Shown here one piece after another: positions 25,034 through 32,945 of a stretch of DNA of 42,518 nucleotides. The notes below the pieces were generated by a model that did no database searches, was not told where the DNA came from, and worked only from the letters and a program-made list of their open reading frames with translations. Numbering within the stretch: position 1 is the first letter of the stretch; each line of letters starts with the position of its first letter. Source of the DNA: Oribacterium sp. UBA5894. Lineage in GTDB: Bacteria; Bacillota; Clostridia; Lachnospirales; Lachnospiraceae. Location: assembly GCA_002431355.1 (NCBI GenBank), contig DJEQ01000114.1, forward strand, positions 93,326-135,843, given 5' to 3'. The position numbers were made by a program, and so were the translations under genes.

Positions 25034-26494
25034 TTATTGATCGATATGTTCAAGCACTGTATCCAGCACTTCATGAAGCCAGGTAAATAATCCCTGCTTT
25101 CTTATATATACAAATGGCTGTGTGCAGAGAAGATAGTAGCCGAGACGCCGTGTGTAGACATTGAGCCGATACCAGCCAAGAAGGAAATACACCATCCCAC
25201 CGAAGGCAAAGCTGAAGCCAACGTAGCGGCTATCAACGTAACGCTCCAGCAAGGCTCCCAGTGTCGTCACCACTGCATAGGCAAGGCTTATGTTTCGCGC
25301 GCCACGATAATCCGTAAAGTAAAGAAGCATCAGCATCAGGACATTGCCCACGGCATAGAGTCCATAGCCAACGCAGAGTACACGGAAATACCCATCCATC
25401 AGCGCATCGAAACCAAGTGGCAACGCATGAAGAAGGACGGTACCGAAGGACAGGGCCAGTGCCGTCGTATAGAGCTGTCGCTTCGCAGTATAGCCCAGTT
25501 CCCGCTCCATAACCGCCAGCATTTCTTTTTCAGCCAACTGAATTTCTGTAATCGATCCCTTCCCATTAAAAAGATCATAATAGGCACGATATTTTGGGTA
25601 AAAATTCACCTCCACCGAAGCAACAAAGTTAATCGTTGTGACAAGAATCGTAAGAAATGCATACAGTGCGGCGACATCATGCTGCGGTGCACTATAGAAG
25701 AGTCCCTGAATGTGTTTTCCGATGTCCGGCCGAAACCAGGCTATGATAAGATGAGATCCAAGGCCAATGTTCACCATCAGTCCAATGCTTCCGAGGTCAC
25801 AATACTCCTGAAACCAGTCGAGAAAGCGAAAATACTGTCCACTCCCCTTAGGGAAGAAGGCATTGAGCAGGTAATAGTTCAGAACCAGCATGACGCCATA
25901 GCCGAAAATCGCACCCGAAAGCAGCATCTCGATGGAGGTGCCCAGCCATCGGCAGCCCAGCAACGCGACCAGAAAGCTGCTGAGGATTGCTGCACCATAA
26001 GAGAAAAGGATCCCCTTATAATCCTTGATAGCCGTCATATAATGCATCTCTATAAAAACCGTCACAAGCTCCATGAAGAGCACAAAATTCAGCAGCATCT
26101 GTGCGAAGCTAATCCCAGAAAAGAGTAAAAAGAGCCCATACCCAATTCCCCCGACAGGATACAGAAGCGCCAGTGCTCCCAGAAGGGAGGACATTGCATA
26201 GTGCTCCTTCTTTGTAAACAGAAGATCCGAAACATACCGGCTGAGCACCATAGCGCAGGTCCCCGTCAGAAGAAGCGCAGCCAGTAAAGCATAGGTAATC
26301 ATCGCATTCAAAAGTGCGCGTTCCTGACGTCCCAGGCCGAAATGCTGTCCAATGTAGGCGATGCCCATGAGAAACAGGACACCGAGCAGCATCGGTCCGG
26401 CTGTCACAAGCCCCGTATAGCCATAGGCACGCATACGGTAAAAAATCCCCTGCTGCCGAAATAGTTTTTTCAGTTCGAAGCCGATGCCTGCCAC
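25034..26494 (-). CDS. pelG: Pel exopolysaccharide membrane transporter PelG
   Basis: PelG is a polytopic membrane protein of the MATE/MOP-like flippase superfamily that works with PelF and PelD/PelE to synthesise and export Pel polysaccharide. The 486-residue protein starts with the diagnostic MAGIGFELKKLF, then shows about twelve membrane spans. Landmarks include GYTGLVTAGPMLLG near 25-38, IIAWFRPDIGKHIQGLFYSAPQHD near 249-272 and VEVNFYPKYRAYY near 294-306. Length fits PelG. It overlaps the end of pelF by 25 bases. Confidence 0.94.
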   Translation of the reverse strand: MAGIGFELKKLFRQQGIFYRMRAYGYTGLVTAGPMLLGVLFLMGIAYIGQHFGLGRQERALLNAMITYALLAALLLTGTCAMVLSRYVSDLLFTKKEHYAMSSLLGALALLYPVGGIGYGLFLLFSGISFAQMLLNFVLFMELVTVFIEMHYMTAIKDYKGILFSYGAAILSSFLVALLGCRWLGTSIEMLLSGAIFGYGVMLVLNYYLLNAFFPKGSGQYFRFLDWFQEYCDLGSIGLMVNIGLGSHLIIAWFRPDIGKHIQGLFYSAPQHDVAALYAFLTILVTTINFVASVEVNFYPKYRAYYDLFNGKGSITEIQLAEKEMLAVMERELGYTAKRQLYTTALALSFGTVLLHALPLGFDALMDGYFRVLCVGYGLYAVGNVLMLMLLYFTDYRGARNISLAYAVVTTLGALLERYVDSRYVGFSFAFGGMVYFLLGWYRLNVYTRRLGYYLLCTQPFVYIRKQGLFTWLHEVLDTVLEHIDQ

Positions 26495-27897
26495 GCTGTT
26501 TTCACCTCTTCATACATATCTCGATACTTTTTCATCATGGCTTCCTGCCGAAAGCCATGCCTCACTCGCTGCTGTCCTGCTCGCCCCATTTCAATACGTC
26601 TTTCATGGCTCTGGCACATCCGTTCCATTGCCATAGCGAGAGCCTGTCGGTTCATCGGTGGAACGCAATACCCTGCGGGGCCATATACGTCCTGTGGCCC
26701 GCCTTCAGTCAGCTCTCGGCAGCAGCCCACATCCGTCGTCACCGCAGGCCGTCCCGCAGCAAAGGACTCGAGGACAGACAGTGGCTGCCCTTCCGAAATC
26801 GACGTCAGTACCGTAAAGTCGATGCCTTTTATATACTCTACAACATCCACCTGTCCCACGAAATGCACCGTAGAAAGCCGAAGCTCCATTGCAAGGTCCC
26901 GACACTCCTTGGCATACTCCTCATCATCCACACCTCCCAGAATATGGAGCTCTGTATTCGGCACACGCAGCGTCAGTTCCTTATATCCATAGAGCAGTGT
27001 CTTTACGTCTTTAATCGGGGCGATGCGGATAACAGCTGCAATGTCTACCTTCCCATTTTCTTGTTTTAAGGGAATCGCTGCAAAGCGTATGTAGTGAATT
27101 CCATTTCCAATAACATGACATTTTTCTGCTGCTGCACCGAGCTCCATCTGCGTCTCCTTCGCTCGCTGAAACAGGCATGAAATCGCCGAGGCCTGCTGAT
27201 ACACTGCATCAGAAAGCATATAGAAGAAGCGAATCCACTGCCGTTTAAAGGTGGGAAGAACCCAGTCAGCGCGAATGATCTCCTCTTCTCGTTCTCGACT
27301 GTAGATGCCATGTTCCGTTAAAATTAGGGGTTTATGCCGGATGATGGACGCCATCGTGGCAAGAAGTCCGCCGTAGCCAGTACAGATGGTGTGGTAGAAA
27401 TCTGCTTCTGGAATCGGCTGAGACAGCAGATACGTCACAGGCAGAAGCATGGAACGAATCGTATGAAAGCTATCCGAAAAAGCCGCATAAGGATACTGTT
27501 CCGTGCACAGCTTTGTAAAAATATCGAGGAAGGCTTCACTCATGAGAAAGGCCCCTGGCTTCACCTTCTTTATCTGATACAGTGTACACAGCACCTGCCA
27601 GTTCGGACGCTCACAGTCCATCAGTGCCTGTAAGGCAGCGACCTCCTCGTTCTGAAAACGGTAGCGATGATCCGCTTCTGTCTGGATTCGAAGTGCATCA
27701 TCCAGAAAAACCTCATGGATCTCGGTCACATTCTCCGGTGGCTGTACGAAATACTTTCCCTTATCTTTATGGTGTGCACCAATGACCCAAAGGATAAATT
27801 CGGTCTCTGGCATCGCCTTTATGTAATTGTGCATCCAGCTGGAAACTCCACCATGGGTATAGGGATAGCTTCCCTCCAGAATCAGACAAACGCGCAT
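26470..27897 (-). CDS. pelF: Pel exopolysaccharide glycosyltransferase PelF
   Basis: PelF is the cytosolic GT4-type glycosyltransferase that polymerises Pel from UDP-activated aminosugars. The 475-residue protein opens with EGSYPYTHGGVSSW near residues 8-21, a PelF hallmark. Its C-terminal Rossmann domain shows IAPIKDVKTLLYGYKEL, LHILGGVDDEEYAKEC and SEGQPLSVLESFAAGRPAVTT, the nucleotide-sugar site, with the glutamates spaced as in the EX7E motif. The start at 27897 follows the pelA-type stop by 9 bases with AAGGAG between them. The exact donor sugar cannot be read from sequence. Confidence 0.95.
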   Translation of the reverse strand: MRVCLILEGSYPYTHGGVSSWMHNYIKAMPETEFILWVIGAHHKDKGKYFVQPPENVTEIHEVFLDDALRIQTEADHRYRFQNEEVAALQALMDCERPNWQVLCTLYQIKKVKPGAFLMSEAFLDIFTKLCTEQYPYAAFSDSFHTIRSMLLPVTYLLSQPIPEADFYHTICTGYGGLLATMASIIRHKPLILTEHGIYSREREEEIIRADWVLPTFKRQWIRFFYMLSDAVYQQASAISCLFQRAKETQMELGAAAEKCHVIGNGIHYIRFAAIPLKQENGKVDIAAVIRIAPIKDVKTLLYGYKELTLRVPNTELHILGGVDDEEYAKECRDLAMELRLSTVHFVGQVDVVEYIKGIDFTVLTSISEGQPLSVLESFAAGRPAVTTDVGCCRELTEGGPQDVYGPAGYCVPPMNRQALAMAMERMCQSHERRIEMGRAGQQRVRHGFRQEAMMKKYRDMYEEVKTAWQASASN

Positions 27898-27906
27898 TTC
27901 TTCTCC

Positions 27907-29724
27907 TTAGCTTTCGGTACGATGCATTGTCACTCGGCTGTCCGTTGTATGTAAAAGATACAGATTTCCCGTGAGGTGCTGAAGGCTTCCACCCTCAACC
28001 TCGGAAAGACCGCCCTTATTAACACGCACCAAGAAGTAATCATCATCCGTGAGACCTTCCAGGTAAAGCTTTACCTGGTCTTCCGTCACGCTTCTTTCCA
28101 CGGACAAGCAGCTGAAGCGCTGTACTGCTGCTGCCATACCGCTTCCGGTTTCATGACGTAATACTGGCACCGCACGATACAGCCATTCGATATACTCCGT
28201 GAGTCGCCCCTTTAAGGTCTCCCATCCAAGGTCGGCGCCTCGGTCGATGTCGAGAAGATCATCTGGATGCATAAAATGCGAATTCACAAGATGCATATTG
28301 AGCTCTGAAAATGCCGTGAGCCGCATGTAGTCATCCAGTACGCAGGACGAAATGATACGTGGCGTCTCCACCATTCCATCCTCCGCAACTTCAAACTCCT
28401 GCGCATATGCACTGCCACTAGGAAGATAGCAGCTTGCAATAGCCCGAATATCCGGGAAAGACTGTACCAGCAGCGAACGGCCCTCGGATGACAGCACATT
28501 GCTGGGCGGAACATAGACCTGCAGCTTCGTATTTGGAAAGAGTCCTTCCGAAAAGCGCTGAAGCTCGGTGATGGATTTCGCCATAGCGTTCGTGGATGGC
28601 CAGGTATGATAACCGAGATCCTCCTCATAATGGAAATCCGATCCACAAAGTGGCTGATGATTATAGCCATGATAGCCAAGCTCTCCACCTTCGTCGAGTA
28701 ACATATTGCCATAGTAGGTATAATCTGAAACCACCGTATTTTCCGGAAAATCTCCATCGGTGTTGTCATCGTAGCTCTCAATGATAAGGCCAGTGAACGG
28801 GATATCATATTTTTCGCTGATTGCTGCAATATCCGGCCACCAGACCTGTGAATAAAAGGTTTTTACATCCATCTGATAATCACGCCGAATATACTGACCA
28901 TCTCCTGATGGCACAGGAGATGGCCAGTCATCAAGATAGAAGCTTGATGCATTGATCACCGGATAGACAGAAATATCCCCTAGAAGACTGTAGGCTGCCG
29001 CATAAATGCCACGCGTGGCTTTCACACAGTACGCAAAATTGCATACAACGAAACGTCCCGCACCGTAATCACGCTCCCAGATCAGTGGCACCCGGTCATC
29101 TGCTGTCGTCGCATAGACCCTGCATTTTTCATCGAGGCCAACATTCATCGAGGATTCATACGGGTCCTCAATCGTATAGACGCGGTCCCCACCGAGCATA
29201 AAGTCCTGCTGAACCTTAAAATCCGAAACCAGCTGATAATCATGGCCACTTTCCAGAATACCGAGGCGACTCTGGATGGTTGAAAACGCTGTGGTCTTTC
29301 CTACTGGAATGCCGAAAAGAACCTGCCCACCCTCGGCGACATAATCGCAGAGGGTAAGAAGCTGATCCCCGAGGGGCTCTACATCTGAGAGCAGTAGCAC
29401 AACGCTGCGAAATCCATCAAAGGAAAGCGAGGTCTGCATGTTTTCAATATCTTGAAGCTGATACGTAACCCGCATATCCTGCAGGATCTGCATATACTGT
29501 TCTTCTGCCACACGACTGCTATCCGATGCACTATCGACGATTACAAGGCATTCTGCTTCCTCCTTCAGAGGCTTGTGAAGACGTGTGTCTTCCCTTGATG
29601 CCAAGGCTTCTCCCGTCTTCGGTGGGCTGTAACGAATACCACGCCGTTCTGCAAAAAGCAGACAGAAAAGCATGAAAAAGCCAAAAAATACGCGAAGTAC
29701 AGCGCGAAATCGATACTTTTTCAT
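27907..29724 (-). CDS. pelA: Pel polysaccharide deacetylase (PelA-DA-like, DUF2194)
   Basis: The 605-residue product resembles the deacetylase part of PelA, which removes acetyl groups from the polymer outside the membrane. One N-terminal membrane segment (about residues 8-25) anchors it. A glutamine-amidotransferase-like region (about 57-250) precedes the deacetylase domain, where FYLDDWPSP gives D265/D266 and GYHGYNHQP gives H352 and H356, the expected D/H/H metal set. VYVPPSNVLSS near 403 and SHFMHPDD near 482 also fit. I see no separate hydrolase domain like that of Gram-negative PelA. It overlaps pelE by four bases (ATGA). Confidence 0.88.
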   Translation of the reverse strand: MKKYRFRAVLRVFFGFFMLFCLLFAERRGIRYSPPKTGEALASREDTRLHKPLKEEAECLVIVDSASDSSRVAEEQYMQILQDMRVTYQLQDIENMQTSLSFDGFRSVVLLLSDVEPLGDQLLTLCDYVAEGGQVLFGIPVGKTTAFSTIQSRLGILESGHDYQLVSDFKVQQDFMLGGDRVYTIEDPYESSMNVGLDEKCRVYATTADDRVPLIWERDYGAGRFVVCNFAYCVKATRGIYAAAYSLLGDISVYPVINASSFYLDDWPSPVPSGDGQYIRRDYQMDVKTFYSQVWWPDIAAISEKYDIPFTGLIIESYDDNTDGDFPENTVVSDYTYYGNMLLDEGGELGYHGYNHQPLCGSDFHYEEDLGYHTWPSTNAMAKSITELQRFSEGLFPNTKLQVYVPPSNVLSSEGRSLLVQSFPDIRAIASCYLPSGSAYAQEFEVAEDGMVETPRIISSCVLDDYMRLTAFSELNMHLVNSHFMHPDDLLDIDRGADLGWETLKGRLTEYIEWLYRAVPVLRHETGSGMAAAVQRFSCLSVERSVTEDQVKLYLEGLTDDDYFLVRVNKGGLSEVEGGSLQHLTGNLYLLHTTDSRVTMHRTES

Positions 29725-30611
29725 GTTTTATCCTCCCAGAATTGCAATTTCTCCCTGAATTCATGCGAAATATACCGTTCGCTCTTTTTCAGTTTTTCAA
29801 GGCAGGCACGAAACTCCATGCTCATTCGAAGCTCATAGTAGTACCGAAGCCGAAGCTCCTTTGTCTCTTCTTTTTCCGGCCAGTGCTTCTCCATACGCTC
29901 AAGCCAGCGCGCTGCTTCATCGTACTCCTTTGAGTACATGAGACTACGCACCAGTGCATGTACATCCTCGATGCGAAGTTCCATCCGTATACGTTCCTTG
30001 AGTAAGCCAACATAACGCGTACGCTGAATGCGTAAAATTTCTCCTTCTGCAAGCTCATTTCGAAGAAACGCATCTAGGGTATCAATATACATGTCCAGTA
30101 CATCCTTCTTCTCCGGATGCTCCTCATGCTCTTTGCTTAGTCTTTGCAGGCGAAGATCATAGTCCTTCGAAAGCTCTGACAACGCCGTTGTCGCATAGTG
30201 TACGACCTCCACGTCTTCATTTTCCTTTGCTTCCCGAAGCACCTGACTCATATTCGAGGATCCCTGAAGGAGCACATCCAGCATGGCATTCCGCCGTGTT
30301 TTGGCATCATTCAGAATCAGAGCGTCCTCGAGAGGCAACGCGTCAGCATCCTCTTCCTCGATATCTGGTGTGCTCTTCTCTGGTACTGTATCCTTCCGCA
30401 TTGACTCCAGGTTCTTATTCTTTATTCCTGTATGCCCATGCGTATCCGACCAGCTTGTCAAAAGCAACAGTGCAGCACCAAAGAACGGAATGAAAAGACA
30501 AACAGGCAGCAGCATGGGATCCACCTTCAATATATGACTACGCACCATTCCGTAAAGGCCCATCCATACGAATAGGTGTGTCAGCAGCAATACGAACATC
30601 CAGACCTTCAT
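29721..30611 (-). CDS. pelE: PelE-like membrane protein with TPR-type helices
   Basis: The 296-residue product has two N-terminal membrane spans (about residues 3-22 and 34-52), a charged linker, and a helical C-terminal part that resembles PelE tetratricopeptide-type repeats. A segment reading EDALILNDAKTRRNAMLDVL (about 95-114), then EVVHYATTALSELSKDYD, is the recognisable PelE-like core. In Pseudomonas PelE partners PelD in the inner-membrane synthase complex. It overlaps both neighbours by four bases, as expected for coupled synthesis of complex subunits. Confidence 0.85.
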   Translation of the reverse strand: MKVWMFVLLLTHLFVWMGLYGMVRSHILKVDPMLLPVCLFIPFFGAALLLLTSWSDTHGHTGIKNKNLESMRKDTVPEKSTPDIEEEDADALPLEDALILNDAKTRRNAMLDVLLQGSSNMSQVLREAKENEDVEVVHYATTALSELSKDYDLRLQRLSKEHEEHPEKKDVLDMYIDTLDAFLRNELAEGEILRIQRTRYVGLLKERIRMELRIEDVHALVRSLMYSKEYDEAARWLERMEKHWPEKEETKELRLRYYYELRMSMEFRACLEKLKKSERYISHEFREKLQFWEDKT

Positions 30612-32749
30612 CCTTCACCTCCAGGTAGATGCTCTATAATCTCCGCTTGAAATCCGAGTTTGCGATAACGTTCTGCTACAATCGGCGCTGTTTCCGCATC
30701 GGACTGCGCTGCAATGATATAGACATCTCCATCCATGCCGAGTCCAGCAATATCCGTTGTACGCATGGAACGTTCCAGTAAAGCTGAAATGTCCTCCAGT
30801 GAATGTTTACCACGGTGTAGATGAAGAATGGAATACGTTCCGATCTTTCGCTCCAGCATATCCTTCCGTATCCTTTCCTGCTGAAGCAGATAATCTGGAT
30901 GCGTCAGAATCGTATCCCCTACATAGGTCTCATGTCGCTTCGCCTGCTGGTAAAGGTAAGCACGGGACAGAAACTGTTCCGTCAATCGACGAAGAATACG
31001 CACCAGATTGATATAATAGTTTGTCATCTGACTGTAATCCGCATCATAAATCATGATAAGCAGCGTATACTCACCCTGCTGCTTTATGCCGGTTAAAAGC
31101 ATAGGGTATCCACTTTCCAGCTTACGGTTCACCCATACTTCTTCGCGATCCATAACCGGATAGAAAGGGCGGTAGGCATCGAGTTCAATCGAGCGGTCGA
31201 GACCGGACAACGCCGCACTACATACCTCCAGACGTGCAAAGCGGGCATCCTTCTGTGAAATCGAATAAATTGCGATGGACTGGTTATTCAATACATCCTC
31301 TGCCACACGAATAGCTTCTGAATAAATGCGTTCTGGAATCGTATGGCTCAAATGTTCTACCATTTCAAAAATGCGCCCAAAGCCATCTCGACTTTCTACT
31401 AGGCTTTGCTTATATTCATTCTTATATGTCTGTGCCTGCTGATACAATTCCGTAACAAACTGCGCTTCTGACTGGTACTTCTGAGCCTCATCTTGCAGCT
31501 CTGCCTCCGTGTCCTGATGTTGTTCATGAAGATAGCCACAGACAGCGCTAACCAGAAAGAGCAGAATAAATGGGAGCCAGTTCGAAGGATCATAGAACAG
31601 CTGCGTCCACCCTCGTCCTTCCCGAACATAGGCATTGCCAAGAGACAGTACTTCCAGAAGCGCCGCGATGAGACCGATACGCGTCCCATAGGTACTGGCC
31701 ATCAGAACCACAAACAAAAGACGAAGATCGACCATTCGAAATTGTGCATTGTTCTGGACCAGATGATTCAGGAATTCCACCAAAAGGGCACCGAGAAAAA
31801 GCTCCGCATATCTCCACAGCTGTGTTTTCATGTGCACGCGTTGCCTGAAAATACTCCACCGCCTGGGTGTACGGAAGGACGTTTTTCGAAAATCCTCTGC
31901 GTACTGCTCAAGTTCCTCTGCACAGTTTTTTATGGCATACCAGCCATACAGGCTTCGAACCTTATTCTCCATCCGTTTTTCCGGATGCCGTTCCAGTTCA
32001 TCGTGTAGATACCTGCGCTCTGGATACAGTACAGGTCGATGGAAATCCAACTCAACGGTCGTATGTGGAAACAGACGCTCCAGTCGTGCTGCCAGCTGCT
32101 CGAAGCTTTCACTGCCATAAGACTCCAGTGAAAGTTCCTCTGCCCTCACTTCTTCATCATCCAGAAGGCGATAAAGGAACTGACTAAGGTCATCGATATC
32201 GATCCAGCTTGCGATTTCAGCAGGATTCACTGGAATCTGAAGCTTCTTCTGCTGCTCCAGCGTCTGAAAGCTCTGATACAGCCAGTCGTGCGGATTCGTT
32301 CCACTGATAAAATATGGACAGCGGACGATACATAGCTTTATCTGATTGGAATTCGTATATGCATGACACAGATCCTCTGCCGCCTTCTGAAAAATCGTTT
32401 TCGCATTTTGCGCAGCCGCAGAAATGTGATCACCGGTTAAAAAAACGAAGCGCTTTACTCGTCCGCCTCGGCAAAGCTCCAGGAGATGGCGAAGCTCTGA
32501 AAGCTCCTCCTCTGCTTCATCTCCGAAGGTAAGTGTACGAGAAATATAAAGCACTGTAGAAAAGTCATAAAGAAAAAAGCGACGGCAAAATGCCTCCCCC
32601 ATGAGTGCACTCTGAAACCAGAGCAGATTTCCTTCCTTCTTTGTCTCGATATCCCGTGCCATAAGGACAGCCCGTTCATTTCCGAAAACAGTATGCAGCT
32701 GTGCCGTATTAAAGTAAGAGACATTCCCACACAGTAAGGTCGTCTTCAT
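30608..32749 (-). CDS. pelD: PelD-like c-di-GMP receptor with N-terminal SDR-like domain
   Basis: PelD activates Pel synthesis when bound to c-di-GMP. The 713-residue product has four parts. Residues 1-240 resemble an extended SDR (RFVFLTGD, IVRCPYFISG, WIDIDDLSQFL), but the glycine-rich nucleotide motif reads CGNVSYFNTAQL and YxxxK reads TIFQK (118-122), so it is probably not catalytic. Four membrane spans lie at about 312-407, then a coiled coil and a GAF domain (about 461-600). The degenerate GGDEF domain has RTTD at 663-666 followed five residues later by MDGDV (672-676) in place of GGDEF, the exact spacing of an I-site. The start is uncertain: ATGs at 32749 and 32761 and a GTG at 32815 are in frame. 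Confidence 0.86.
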   Translation of the reverse strand: MKTTLLCGNVSYFNTAQLHTVFGNERAVLMARDIETKKEGNLLWFQSALMGEAFCRRFFLYDFSTVLYISRTLTFGDEAEEELSELRHLLELCRGGRVKRFVFLTGDHISAAAQNAKTIFQKAAEDLCHAYTNSNQIKLCIVRCPYFISGTNPHDWLYQSFQTLEQQKKLQIPVNPAEIASWIDIDDLSQFLYRLLDDEEVRAEELSLESYGSESFEQLAARLERLFPHTTVELDFHRPVLYPERRYLHDELERHPEKRMENKVRSLYGWYAIKNCAEELEQYAEDFRKTSFRTPRRWSIFRQRVHMKTQLWRYAELFLGALLVEFLNHLVQNNAQFRMVDLRLLFVVLMASTYGTRIGLIAALLEVLSLGNAYVREGRGWTQLFYDPSNWLPFILLFLVSAVCGYLHEQHQDTEAELQDEAQKYQSEAQFVTELYQQAQTYKNEYKQSLVESRDGFGRIFEMVEHLSHTIPERIYSEAIRVAEDVLNNQSIAIYSISQKDARFARLEVCSAALSGLDRSIELDAYRPFYPVMDREEVWVNRKLESGYPMLLTGIKQQGEYTLLIMIYDADYSQMTNYYINLVRILRRLTEQFLSRAYLYQQAKRHETYVGDTILTHPDYLLQQERIRKDMLERKIGTYSILHLHRGKHSLEDISALLERSMRTTDIAGLGMDGDVYIIAAQSDAETAPIVAERYRKLGFQAEIIEHLPGGEG

Positions 32750-32778
32750 CTTTGCTCTCATACCCTTTCTTTTTCGTA

Positions 32779-32792
32779 TCAAAGCGCTTTCA
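32779..32792. promoter_or_regulatory. cre-like operator (CcpA site) upstream of pelD
   Basis: TCAAAGCGCTTTCA matches the ideal catabolite-responsive element TGAAAGCGCTTTCA at 13 of 14 positions. It lies between a weak promoter (minus strand TTGGAT 32829-32834, 17 bases, TACGAT 32806-32811) and the chosen pelD start, a position that usually gives repression. Confidence 0.6.
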
Positions 32793-32805
32793 AAGCATGT
32801 TATGA

Positions 32806-32834
32806 ATCGTAACACATAAAAGAATCTGATCCAA
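32806..32834 (-). promoter_or_regulatory. Possible promoter of the pel operon
   Basis: On the minus strand TTGGAT and TACGAT are spaced by 17 bases. The match to consensus is weak (three and four of six), so this is a candidate only. It is the best-spaced pair between the ackA terminator and pelD. Confidence 0.35.
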
Positions 32835-32900
32835 TAGATAGAAGCAATGAAAAACCGTCGTTTTTACTCAGGAAATTCATAAAAAATTGGTTTTAAGCGC

Positions 32901-32929
32901 AAAAAGGCCCGGACAGAATGTCCGGGTCT
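32901..32929 (-). terminator. Rho-independent terminator of ackA
   Basis: GGCCCGGACA and TGTCCGGGTC pair around a short loop and the minus strand continues in TTTTTG. It separates pta-ackA from the pel operon. Confidence 0.9.
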
Positions 32930-32945
32930 GAAAAGTCGGAATGAC

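Noticed and set aside
30608..32749. N-terminal SDR-like part of PelD as an active sugar epimerase
   Set aside because: The glycine-rich nucleotide motif and the catalytic Tyr of YxxxK are both missing, so I treat it as probably inactive.
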